DNA of 64,000 bases from positions 3,807,845 to 3,871,844 of the forward strand of contig NC_034015.1 of the NCBI RefSeq assembly GCF_000346465.2, read 5' to 3'. The position numbers were made by a program, and so were the translations under genes. Shown one piece after another: positions 11,738 through 24,032 of this stretch. The notes beneath the pieces were generated by a model that saw nothing but the letters and a program-made list of their open reading frames with translations, was not told the DNA's origin and did not search any database. Each line of letters begins with the position of its first letter. The stretch's first letter is position 1. The DNA is from Prunus persica (lineage: Eukaryota > Streptophyta > Magnoliopsida > Rosales > Rosaceae).

Positions 11738-11880
11738 TCAATTCATTAATTTGCCATTGCACTTCTGATATCTAGGAAAATCCATTGGCTCAAAAGACAC
11801 CATCAGCTTCAACTCTGAAATTATGCATGGTTGACTACACAAGTTGTTTTGACCTCCAAACATGGGAAAAATTCTCAAGC
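11738..11880 (-). pseudogene. Possible captured terminal exon, unknown gene
   Basis: On the minus strand an acceptor-like TACTTGCAG is followed by an open frame of 46 codons ending at TGA (11738-11740). It includes LRIFPMFGGQNNLCSQPC and FEPMDFPRYQKCNGKLMN. The composition (Cys, Pro, aromatic residues) looks like real protein and unlike the AT-rich surroundings. I do not recognise the family. It would be the last exon of a gene captured by the Mutator-like element in the orientation opposite to MED7. No upstream exon was found with confidence. Confidence 0.35.
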
Positions 11881-13216
11881 CTGCAAGTACGCATAAAACT
11901 TCTCAAGAATGGAATGATAAACAAACTCTGCGAAAAATAAAATAAAATACTACATATAAAAAAAAAACAAAAAGATAATTAAACTGAACACAATAACTTA
12001 CAGCAACATTTAGTAATCTAATTCATGGATACAAAGAAAACATTGACTTGATTTGCTTTCTCTTATGAGCTTTAGTATTATTAAACTGCAGCATCCTATT
12101 AAGTGCCTACAAGAATCGGAAGATATTTTCTGAAACCCCATATTTTTAGAATAAATAAAGAGAAAACAACATCAGCAAAATTGTTAAAACATTAGTCAAA
12201 TTGTTGAGAATATAAAATCTCACATCCACTATTCTAAGCCTTGCATTTCAATATATAAAATTATGAACCTCTTCAGCCATTATCACCATAGTACTGGACT
12301 TCGCTGACAAATAATGCATAACAAGTGGATGTTGCAACAAGTGGATGTCTCATCAAATAGAACTTTGTAGCTAAAGGAATAATTAATTACATGATACATA
12401 TGCAATAAGCAAAGGAGCTGGAAATTAAATGAAACCAAGATGGGCAAATCTATTTCTTCAATCACAGAAGCATTTAATGGGTAAATTGAACAAACAACAT
12501 ATAGGTTCATGGGCTGAGGTAGAATTTCTTCATTCATCGTTAGCCACCTTAGTCCTTAAGAAGAAGAAATACATTAATCCCTAACCCTCCTCTTCCTCAA
12601 ATTTCTTTCCTTCCATGCCTTGAATTCTATCCCTATTCATGCACCCATGACATGATCAGTCAAAGAGCAGTATCAACAAGCTACAAAAACAAGTCTCCTC
12701 ATGACCCATTCGAACCATGCTCAAATGACACCCAAAAACAGAGTGATGTTAAAACAATTCCTTCTGAGCCACAAAACATGACGAAGAAGTAACCAGGCTA
12801 GATCACGGGCAAAAAGTACTTCATAATGAGAGCAGTAGAGTCACTGCTCTGTCGAAGAACTCTGTACTAGAAAACCATCATATGATGACAGTCAAAGTCA
12901 GGATTTGCAAGGTTTGTCATGTCATGCAATAATACTAGTCCATCGAACACATCTACCTAGTGAATAAAAAAAATATACATTCCAACCTTAAATATGAATG
13001 GAATTGATTTCGTTTAGATTTGAAACTCTGCACCATCTTACAAAGTAAACAACCTATATTTTCACATAAGAGGACTAGTAAACATCTAACAAAATTTAAG
13101 ACCCTGTTGCACCACATATGCACTTGTTTATTTGAATTGAACCTAGAAAGAAACCTCACCCATAATTTTTTAGCAACACCTATAAATGACACATACAATT
13201 TTCCTTCTTTGGATGG

Positions 13217-14126
<910 letters not shown>

Positions 14127-14170
14127 TAATATATAATATATACATATATTATACATATATTATATATACA

Positions 14171-14571
14171 CAGAGAGCTTTCATTGAGGGATCCCTCAAA
14201 TAAGCTTAGTTGAGGGACACTCCTTGTAGGCCCCACTCCGGATTGTATTTCACTAATCCAAACCGTCTATTTTGTAGATACTCATTCAAAGATCATCTCT
14301 ACAAAAAATCACTTGAATCCGATATCATTTGACCACTCAATTAAGTTATTGAAATTTTAGCATTTTCTTGAAGCACCGTGTTCATTGATTTTGTAAGACA
14401 CAATTGGATGTCGAAACGGTTTCCGATTTGTCTAATTTTTTGTAAGGATGATCTATGAATGAAGACCTAAAACATAGATAGTTTGGATCATTGAGAAAAA
14501 AATTGTAGGGTACCCTAAAGGGCGTCCCTCAAATAAAATTATTTGAGGGATCCCTCAATAGAAGGGGACTG
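14171..14571 (-). mobile_element. MITE copy 3
   Basis: Inverted copy of the 5188-5588 element, 401 bp, starting CAGAGAGCTTTCATTGAGGG. TA follows it at 14572-14573; the left flank reads CA rather than TA, so that side has mutated or the element moved with its neighbours. Confidence 0.78.
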
Positions 14572-14622
14572 TACATACATATATATAAATATATGTATAT
14601 GTATTATACCCATATATGTATA

Positions 14623-15021
14623 CAGAGAGCTTCCATTGAGGGATCCCTCAAATAATATTTGAGGGACACCCCTTGTAGGCCCCACTCCAGATTGTATTTC
14701 ACTAATCCAAACAGTCTATTTTGTAGATACTCATTCAAAGATCATCTCTACAAAAAATCACTTGAATCCGATATCATGTGACCACTCAATTGAGTTATTG
14801 AAATTTTAGTACTTTTCTTAAAGCACCGTGTTCATTGATTTTGTAAGACACAATTGGATGTCGAAACGGCTTCCGATTTGTCTATTTTTTTGTAAGGATG
14901 ATCTATGAATGAATACCTAAAAAATAGATGGTTTGGATTATTGGGAAAAGAATTGTAGGGTATCCTAAAGGGCGTCCCTCAAATAAAATTATTTGAGGGA
15001 TCCCTCAATAGAAGGGGACTG
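14623..15021 (-). mobile_element. MITE copy 4 (TA target duplication)
   Basis: Inverted copy, 399 bp, flanked by TA at 14621-14622 and 15022-15023. Together with copy 3 it mirrors copies 1 and 2 on the other side of the Mutator-like element. Confidence 0.8.
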
Positions 15022-15084
15022 TATATGTATATATACATATATATTTTATATATTATAAAATACATATATACATATATATAAAAA

Positions 15085-15222
15085 ATAAAAAAATTCTAGT
15101 CCTAGTCCAAGCATACACCAAACGTAGGATAAGTGTTATCCAACTTAGACCAAGCCAAGCCAAGCCAAGCCAGTCCCTAAGCATAGTCCATGCCAAGACA
15201 GTCCTGTGTACCAAACGAGCAT
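15085..15222 (-). repeat. Right inverted-repeat end, GTTTGGTACACAG type
   Basis: Contains CCAAGCCAAGCCAAGCCAAG and ends GTGTACCAAACGAGC, the inverse of the sequence at about 4137. Identity to the left end is high only in the outer ~20 bp; the inner part is rearranged. Confidence 0.45.
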
Positions 15223-15366
15223 TGTTTTGAAGTTCTGTTTTTTGGCAAAGTTCAATAATGGATTAGTGACCCAATTGGCCTCAAGTAGTCTAAACATGAC
15301 TTCACTTGACACTTCAAAGCCAAATTTAAACTAAATCATGCCAAACGAACAACATGGGCAAATAAA

Positions 15367-15597
15367 TGTTGACGTGAGTCTCCTAATTAATCAAGGAGAT
15401 TTACTTCATTGATAAATAAAGAGATTTACTTTCATATTTTTATATAGTTGATAAATCATTGTATAATTAGGAGATACTTTCCTAATTCTTTACTGTATCT
15501 AATTCCTTGTATAGCACATGTAAACTCTTATATATACCTCCTTATGGAGAAAAATAAAGATAATCTAATGTATTCAAACCATATTCATATTTTAGCA
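15367..15597 (+). repeat. Copia 5' LTR
   Basis: Starts TGTTGACGTGAGTCTCC and ends CATATTTTAGCA. Followed directly by the primer binding site. Confidence 0.95.
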
Positions 15598-15876
15598 TGA
15601 TATCAGAGCAATCGATCCTCGGTTGTCTCTAAATTCTCATATCAAATTTTCTTCAAACACAAACCCTAAATCCTCATATCAAATTTCTTCAAACACAAAC
15701 CCTAAATCCTCATATCAAATTTCTTCACACCCAAACCCTAAATCAAATGCCTCACATTTACAGCTTCAGATTCAGATCTTCATACCCGAATCCTCATATC
15801 CTCTTATCACAAAACCCTAAACACAAATTCTTTTTTTGTTTGTTTTGTTCTCTTACTCTTAAATTCTTCTGCTGCC

Positions 15877-18800
15877 ATGAATATAGTCTCATCTTCCCAA
15901 ACCACTGCCTTCACTTCCCCATCCTCCAAAATTGCCACAACAGGTTCCAACGGTTATGTTTTGCATAGTTCTTCAAAGAAACACATCTGAGTCATTGACA
16001 TCGGAGCCATTGATCACATGACCTTTGATCCTAGACAACTTACTTCTCATACACCGTCTTCTCAATCGGTGGTGTCTAATGCCAATGGTACCCCTTCCCC
16101 AGTAATTGGGTCGGGTTCCCTCTCTCTCTCTCCAACTCCCTCACTTTAGATTTTGTGTTGATTGTTCCATCCTTACATCATAATCTTTTGTCTGTTGCCC
16201 AAATTACTACGGCTTTGAATTGCACTGTAACCTTTTGGCCTACTCATTGTGTTTTTTAGGACATCATCAGTAGCAAGACGATTGGTTGTGGTACTAGGAG
16301 GGGCAAACTCTACTATCTGGACTTGGCCTCTGACAGTGAAGCCAGCCTCAGTCAAGCTTACAAAATTGGGGTTACGAGTGTTGAGAAGCAAACTTCTGAA
16401 GTATGGTTATGGCATCGACGTCTTGGACATACGTCATTTGGATATTTACAGAAGCTATTTCCTTCCTTATTTTTTCAATTAGATATCTCCAGTTTTACAT
16501 GTGACATCTGTGAACTAGCCAAGAGCCATCGTGTTCCTTTCCCCTTAAGTTCACATAAAAGTTTGGTTCCCTTTTCTCTTGTTCATTCTGATGTTTGGGG
16601 CCCGGCTAAAATTACCACTCCTGGGGAAGCTAGATGGTTTGTCACGTTTATCGATGATTGCACACGTATGACCTGAGTTTCTCTTCTCCAAACAAAAAGG
16701 GAAGTCAGTTCCAAATTTCAACAGTTCTATCAAATGGTAAGGACACAATTTCATACCAGAATTCAAGTTCTTCGGTCTGACAATGGCGGAGAATTTCTCA
16801 ACCATGATCTTAATCAATTCTTACAAGATCATGGCATCATACATCAATGCTCGTGCCCTTACATTCCTCAACAGAATGGTGTGGCTGAACGAAAGAATAG
16901 ACACTTATTGGAAGTGGTTCGTGCCTCTCTTTGGTGCCAATATGCCTCAGTCCTTTTGGGGAGAAGCCGTCCTCTCTGCAACATACCTTATCAATTGGAT
17001 TCCCTACAGTATCCTCAATTTTCAAACCCCCCTTCAAACACTCTACCACCATCTCCAAATACCTCATACCAAAAACCTGGAACCCCGGATCTTTGGCTGT
17101 GTGGTCTTCGTCCACTTACATGATCACCAACGCAGCAAATTGGATCTCCGCTCCGAAAAATGTGTTTTCATCGGCTATGCCCTTCATTAGAAAGGGTACT
17201 GGTGTTATCATCCTTCGAGTCAGAAAGTCTATACTTCTATGGATGTTGTGTTCCGGGAATCCGACATATATTTTTCAGTCGTCTAGGAGGAGGATCAAAA
17301 TGCCAACACTTCTCCAATTTCCAAATTTTTCCTCCAGAAACGTCTCAGACTGAAAACGACCGGTTGCCCAGCAAGAGTTCAACTCTGTGCAAAAGCGACC
17401 GGTCACAAGTGGAAAGCAACCGGTCACAAGTGGAAAGCAACCGGTCGCCCCCAGAAATTCTAACTCTGTGCAAAAGCGACCGATCCCCGGAGGACAGCGA
17501 CCGGTCGTCTCCCTGCTATCAAACTCAGGAGGAGATCATCATTGAGGAGTTTTTGCCTGTGCAGGAGAATTCTTCAGCTCCAGTACCACACCAATCACCT
17601 GCTGAGGACGTCATTCAGGTAACATTTTCTCCTGAAACTGATAACATTAATGAAATATCCCATGATGATTTAATTTCAGAAGGCACAGAGCCTGCATTTC
17701 AGCTTTCAAAACGAAAGAACTGTAGAAAACCTCCAATTCACTATGAAGCAGATCTTAATGCAAAAGGGAAATATCCCATCAACAATTATGTATCCATCAA
17801 CAGACTATTAGAGTCACGGGTACACTTTGTGAAGCAGTTGGCCGACATACCCGTTCCCAACAGTGTAACTGAAGCACTGGAAGACTCAAAATGGAAAGCC
17901 ATGAATGAAGAAATGCGAGCTCTCCAGAAGAATGGCACATGGGAACTCATGTCATTACCTCATGGAAAGAAGATAGTGGGATGTAGGTGGATTTATACTG
18001 TGAAACTCAAAGCAGATGGATCCATTGAAAGATATAAAGCTAGATTGGTGGCGAATGGGTACACACAAAGATATGGAATAGACTACCAAGATACTTTTGC
18101 CCTAGTAGCCAAGATTAAAACTATCAGAGTCCTTCTGTCTCTAGCAGCAAATCTCGATTGGCCATTACATCAGTTTGATGTCAAAAATGCTTTCTTATAT
18201 GGAGACTTGGAAGAAGAAGTATATATGGACTTGCCACCAAGATGTAACTTAGCTCGTGAGAAGGAGAATCAAGTTTGCAAGCTCAGAAAGTCATTGTATG
18301 GGTTAAAGCAATCCCCTAGGGCATGGTTTGGCAGATTCACTAAATCCATGAAGAATTTTGGATATACACAGATCACACTTTGTTCTTGAAGTGTGATGGA
18401 ATAACACTTACTGCATTGATTGTTTATGTGGATGACATAGTCGTAACTGAAAACGACATAGGAGAGCAACTGAAATTGCAGAAGTATTTGTCTCAGGAAT
18501 TTGAGATGAAAGATTTAGGTGATCTGAAGTACTTTCTAGGAATTGAAGTAGCCAGGTCCATAACTGGTATATTTCTGTCTCAAAGGAAGTATGTATTAGA
18601 TCTGCTCACTGAAACAGAAATGCTTGGATGCAAACCTGTTGATACACCCATCGAGATGAATCACGAGTTATGTGAAGACATGGATCAAGAACCAACCAAT
18701 AAGGAACAGTACCAACGCCTTGTTGGAAGGTTGATATATTTAGCTCATACAAGACCAGATATTGCATATGTTGTGAGTGTGGTTAGTCAGTTTATGCATT

Positions 18801-19381
18801 CACCCAGTGTGTCCTATAAGAATGCAGTTGATCGGATCTTAAGATACTTAAAGTCAGCACCTGGGAAAGGGTTAACGTTCTCTAAAAATAGAGATCTCGA
18901 AATTGTTGGATATACATATGCTGATTGGGCTGCCTCCGTTATTGACAGACGCTCTACTTTAGGTTACTTCACTTTTATGGGAGGTAACCTAGTCACTTGG
19001 CGGAGTAAGAAACAAAATTTAGTTTCTCGATCTAGTGCTGAAGCAGAGTATCAAGGAATGGCTCAAGGAGTTTGTGAATTACTATGGATAAGAAGGCTAT
19101 TGACAGAATTGGGGTTCAAGCCAGAAAAGCCAATGGAGTTACATTGTGATAACAAGTCAGCCATCGATATTGTCCATAATCTAGTTCAACATGATCGAAC
19201 TAAACATGTTGAGGTGGATAGACATTTTATCAAAGAAAAACTTGGGAAGAAGATCATCTGCCTACCATTCATAAAATTAGAAGATCAGTTGGCAACTATC
19301 TTAACCAAAGCTGTTTGTGGAAGAGTATTTTATGACTCACTTACCAAGTTGGGCATTGGTGACATATATGCACCAACTTGA
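15877..19381 (+). pseudogene. Copia pol polyprotein, degraded
   Basis: The fragment would make the copia protease, integrase, reverse transcriptase and RNase H. Order seen: protease remnant VIDIGAIDHM at about 15991 (active site DSGAT changed to DIGAI); zinc-binding pre-integrase WLWHRRLGHTSFGYLQKLF with CDICELAKSHR near 16400-16530; integrase core with VHSDVWGP, FIDDCTRM and RSDNGGEF to about 16780; RT with [36 protein letters not shown] and YVDD near 18425; RNase H with SAEAEYQGMAQG, HCDNKSAI and KHVEVDRHFIKEK, ending TGA at 19379. Breaks: in-frame TGA at 15988 and 16674, both at expected Trp codons; frame changes near 16930, 17200-17270 and 18367. Between integrase and RT, 17390-17445 repeats a 21-bp unit, ACCGGTCACAAGTGGAAAGC. 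Confidence 0.93.
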
Positions 19382-19387
19382 GGAGGA

Positions 19388-19619
19388 TGGTTGATGTGAG
19401 TCTCCTAATTAATCAAGGAAATTTACTTCCTTGATTAATTAAGGGATTTACTTTCCTATTTTTATATAGTTGATAAATCATTGTATAATTAGGAGATACT
19501 TTTCTAATTTTTTACTGTATCTAATTCCTTGTATAGCACATGTAAACTCTTACATATACCTCCTTATGGAGAAGAATAAAGATAACCTAAAGTATTCAAA
19601 CCATATTCATATTTTAGCA
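19388..19619 (+). repeat. Copia 3' LTR
   Basis: Starts TGGTTGATGTGAGTCTCC, ends CATATTTTAGCA, followed by the target duplication ATAAA. Confidence 0.95.
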
Positions 19620-19813
19620 ATAAACTCTTGTGCCAAAAAATTTCTATATATAAAAGAAAAAACATTTCAATGTAATAAGCATGTGCATTATTGAAAATTT
19701 GAACATATTTTAATTTTTGTCATTGTACAAATCAAACATAGGGACGATAATATAAATTATTTATATAATAACCATAACAAGTATTTTAGAATACTATAAT
19801 TGACAAATACGTT

Positions 19814-20161
19814 TTAGTAAAAATTGTACAATTCAAATCTGATGTAGCAACTTCTATACATTGCTCGTCCACATTTCATTTTATAACTACAATCTATAAG
19901 TTCGGTTATTACATAATCAAGGCATTTCTTACAATTTGTTGCTGAAAGATCCGTAGTACATTTAACTGAACTAAAAAGTTTTGTCTTGTGTAATAGTTGT
20001 CGAGTCCCTTGAGCATACAACGCTCCATTAACAATTATAGAACTTAACGGGGTGAACAACTGATGAACTCTATCTTTAATCAACTGGGGATTATCATTGT
20101 ATTCAGAACTTATCAAATAGAATTTGTTCTTCGTGTCAACTATACCAAAAAAAATTAACAT
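19814..20161 (-). pseudogene. DUF26 (Gnk2-type) domain fragment
   Basis: A 115-residue open frame ending in a DUF26 half-domain: CTTDLSATNCKKC gives the C-x8-C-x2-C motif, and CGRAMYRSCYIRFELYNFY is the usual domain end. DUF26 domains make up the extracellular part of cysteine-rich receptor-like kinases and cysteine-rich secreted proteins. No signal peptide, second DUF26 domain, membrane segment or kinase is found nearby, and the frame stops at TAA immediately after the domain. I read it as an isolated, truncated fragment of such a gene. A very short secreted protein is possible but less likely. Confidence 0.7.
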
Positions 20162-23100
20162 ATGAGTACTTTAAAAGGCATCCTTGTAACACATTCTTCT
20201 TTTGCTCATAGAACATTTATGGGCCAAAATAAGATGTTCATAAATTCAAAATGTCTTTTGAAGGAATAGTAGTAGTGTACATGTTATAACATAACCAAAA
20301 GCTATTTGCTTAGTGATTATATAATGTAATCATTATATATTAATTCAAATTATGCTAATTGGTTCAATCAAAAGCAATGGTTGAAGTGCTCAGGTATATT
20401 ATAAGAAATTAATAAAAGAGCATATTACTGGTATTTTTGGTAGTTACGAATAAAAAAGTATCAATTAAAATGAAATAAATTGTTAAAGAAAGTAAAAGAA
20501 AAAATCTTAGTCATTGTTGGGGACTAGGGACGACATGAATGGTGGGATTCTAGAAACGAAGAAGGGTAGAGAATGTCATATTAACATCTTAATTTGGAAA
20601 AATAAGTAATTATAGCTTCATTGTTTCTAGAATTTACGTACTTTAATTAAAAGATAGCTCATCATATAATTGATGTGGCATAGCCACCTCTTCTCCCATA
20701 TGAAGTGGTATGTAATTGTGGCAATCCCAAACTTCTGCATTTAGACTCCATGAAATTATCCGCATTTTGGTAAATCTAAACCGCTTAACCAATCTTTATA
20801 AATACATTAATTGGTTGAGAAAATCAGGAAGAGAAGATACTAAGGTTAGGTGTCCACCACAAGCAATCCAATATAGCACTTATGTTCATTCATCCATTAA
20901 GAGGTAATTCCATATTGAAGATTGGTTACCTTACGTTTATTCTCCCTATGTCATTTAGGCTAGAATAATTCATACAACATGCAATCTCCCTATGGCATTT
21001 AGGCTAGATATAAACATGAAGAGTACGATGAGCACGAGTAACCAAATAAATCATGTAATTCTTAGAGCATGGCATTTACCCTAAGTAATCACACCTTTTA
21101 ATTGCAAGACGCATACTCAAAAGCGTTGTGGCATTCACTCAATTTTACATCATATAGCTTAGTCATATACCATAATGGTGATCAAGCATCAAAGCACATA
21201 ACCAGTATAAAACTCAAAATCACATTAATGGTGATCAAGCATCAAAGCACATATCATCATGCTAGGGCTTAACCCCACCCAGATTAAACTTTAGTTACAC
21301 ATCAACGTAATTAAAACACAAAAAATAATATCATAAGAGTGAAAAAGAAAACCCTGAAATACAACGTCACACGCAAATGCCTAGCGCAATATTCTCTCCT
21401 TGATGAAACGGATCGTAAGGTTCTCTAATCTAACCTAGGCTTTTCTTTTTATATCATCCCTCTACCTTTTCCTAGTCCTAGCAAACCTCAAATAACTTAA
21501 CTTGCAAGGCAAGAATGGCCAAGCAAACTGTAACCACATAGGAAATATAAAAAATAGAAAGTACAAGTCAACTTTCCTTATTCCTTGCGGCTTATAGCAG
21601 AGATTCCAATTCTTGGCTTTTGGGGGGCTTAATCTTCACCAAATTGAATGTGTAAGATGTCATTGAAAAGGTATTGACGACAGCTACAATTTTATGACAA
21701 ATGGTTTCCAAGAAAAATCCCATAAACTTAACTAAAATCGTCCTCAATCCCAACAGCTCCAATTTGCCCATATGACACATGCCTTGACTTTAACAACTCG
21801 TTCTGAACAGTTGGCTACCCCAATAACTCTCAAAGTTTGATGCAACGTCCCTTGACATCTTATCTTTCATCTCCAAGTGGTTTCATCCAAGTGGTTTCCT
21901 GAAAACACAAAAGTTGGAATATTTGAAGATCTCTATACAACAATCAACTTTTGCATACAATATCTAAGTGAAAAGAGTAAATTTATATGATATATAAATG
22001 ACTTACCAAATACCCCGAAACTTAGATTTTGCTAGTCCTTAAGCAAAACAAAGCATAAGAACAAAGACTCGACACAAACAAACAACTAACTTCCCAATAT
22101 TGATCTCAGAGATAGATAATTATCAACTGTTAGCCAACTTCCAATAGATAAGCAACAATAACTCAAGACATTATCAAGAGGTTAACCAAACTTTAATTGA
22201 ACAACTTGAAGTGTAGTGTGTGAAATAGCCAACGTTAATACAATCCAAGATTTAAACTTCACAAAAGTTAAATAACCAAATAACAACAAGGTTCAAAGTT
22301 AAGTCTCACCAAGGATGTTCTCTCTAATAAAAGCACTCTAAATTTGACTAGGTGTTGTCACTCATCTATATGTGAGCAGATTCAAAGTAATGGAATGTAC
22401 TCACATAATCGAAATAAAAGCACAAGACATGAATAAAGATCTCATGAACATATATCGGATACTTGAAAACATTTAAACCATTTGACCATAGTCCTGCCGC
22501 ACTTGTTCTCCACATGAGGAACCACACTTCTTCTTGGATCAAGTAGGACTTTTACTAGGGTTGTAGTGGGGCTTAGGGTGATGGTTGAAACAAGAAAAGG
22601 TTATGAAAAACAATAAAGTCTAAGGAATTCATAGAGCTTTAAAACCTTTAACACTCTTGCACTTGAGAGATACAACTAATTCGAAGCATTTTTCGAATTT
22701 GAGCACACTTTTTTGAACTTTTGAATGAACTTGTTCAACTTTGGGAATTTGCCTAGCTTTTTTTTTTCTTCATATTTTTCTCACAGCAAATTCTTTTTTT
22801 TGTTTTTGTTTTACTTCACACTTTTGCCTCATCAACTTTGAATAACTCTATCTTTTTATGAAGATTGCTCTACAAACTTCTTAGAAGGGTAGGAAAATTT
22901 ATGAAAGGCTAGGGTAGGGAGAATTTAGGTAATACAATTGAAAATGGTTACATTAAAGGCACAAAAGGGAAAACTAGGGATAATTAATGAACACGTTGGC
23001 TAGAAAGGCTCAAACGAAAGAAACAAGGCCTATATCACTTCCTAGAATCCAAGTGGTTTATAACTATGCCTCAAATAGATAGTGAAAGTAGTTCTAGCAA

Positions 23101-24032
23101 ACAATTTAAATATCCTTAAGTACTTGACCAAAAGAAAGAATAATGAGATCACAATGACTTGTAGACAAAAATTATAGAATTGCATATAACACTCAAAAAA
23201 GGAAGGCATAGGCTGAAAAGCTCACATAATGAGGATTATATAAGTCTACACTAGTTTTTATTTAGAGATTTAAATCATGTGAAATTCTCAATAAAAAATC
23301 ATATTAACATCACTATGTGCATAGAGATTTACCTAGTTTTGTTATCAAAATATGGCTAACACAAAGATAATGTAAAGAATTATTGTCATGCTTAAAATTT
23401 TGAAAGTAGTTGGAAATAAAGAACAATCTCATCGTAGAAATGGGAAGTGACTACCAAAAACGAATTAAAATGAAGAGACTCGAAGGAAAAAAGTAAAATA
23501 TTTATATGTTTTCGTTTTGTTTTTTTTTTATTTATATTTTTTTTTGCGAAACATGGAAGTCACAACAGGAATAATATTCCCCACCCTCAAATCTAATCCT
23601 AGCATTATCCCCAATGATAGAGAGAAGAAAAACAACCAATGAGAATTATAAGGATGACGGGAAAATAAATGGGAAAGCAAAAAGAAAGACAGAAAAAGAA
23701 AAAAATTGACAAGAGGAAGAGGACACACCCATGATGGCTCCAATTTGTGGAGGAATTGACTCAAAAAGTATATATATTCTTTGTTCTTTTTCTAAATGGG
23801 TGTCGTTATATATTTGTTGGGTGTTTAATTTTTATATATATAGGTAATTATGCAGTAAATACATATAGTTGTGCACTTTGATAATAATTATAGTATTATT
23901 ATAATAATAATTTAGATGTTTTTATATTTATAATAATATTTAATTACTAGAACAAATAAGTTTTGTGTTATTCACCTCATGTATGTTAAATAGCTAAAGT
24001 CCAAAAGTTGTATAATCGTTTTTAATCTTGGT
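20162..24032. other. Non-coding repeat-like region
   Basis: No gene found. 20900-23500 has the look of untranslated LTR-retrotransposon sequence: AGGGCTTAACC, GGTGATCAAGCA, and long T/TTC tracts at 22755-22815. Some of these motifs recur at 41900-42300. A 28-bp direct repeat, TAATGGTGATCAAGCATC and following bases, occurs at 21173-21200 and 21226-21253. A shorter repeat, CTCCCTATG-CATTTAGGCTAGA, is at 20942 and 20987. No LTR boundaries could be set. Confidence 0.4.

Larger units (their letters stand above)
10430..13216. other. Interior of the Mutator-like element, mostly unassigned
   Basis: AT-rich sequence between the MED7 copy and the right terminal repeat. Apart from the exon-like piece at 11738-11880 and a 47-bp duplication at 11198-11290, no coding block can be recognised. 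It could contain further captured intron or UTR sequence from a minus-strand gene. Confidence 0.4.
15367..19619 (+). mobile_element. Ty1/copia LTR retrotransposon, internally deleted
   Basis: A 4253-bp element bounded by TG…CA LTRs of 231 and 232 bp (about 94-95 percent identical by eye) and an exact 5-bp target duplication, ATAAA, at 15362-15366 and 19620-19624. The primer binding site TGATATCAGAGC at 15598 resembles that for initiator tRNA-Met. A polypurine tract GAGGAGGA lies just before the 3' LTR. Domain order protease, integrase, RT, RNase H is that of copia. Gag is missing: only about 280 bp separate the primer site from the protease remnant. The coding region is broken several times, so the copy is not autonomous. 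Confidence 0.95.
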
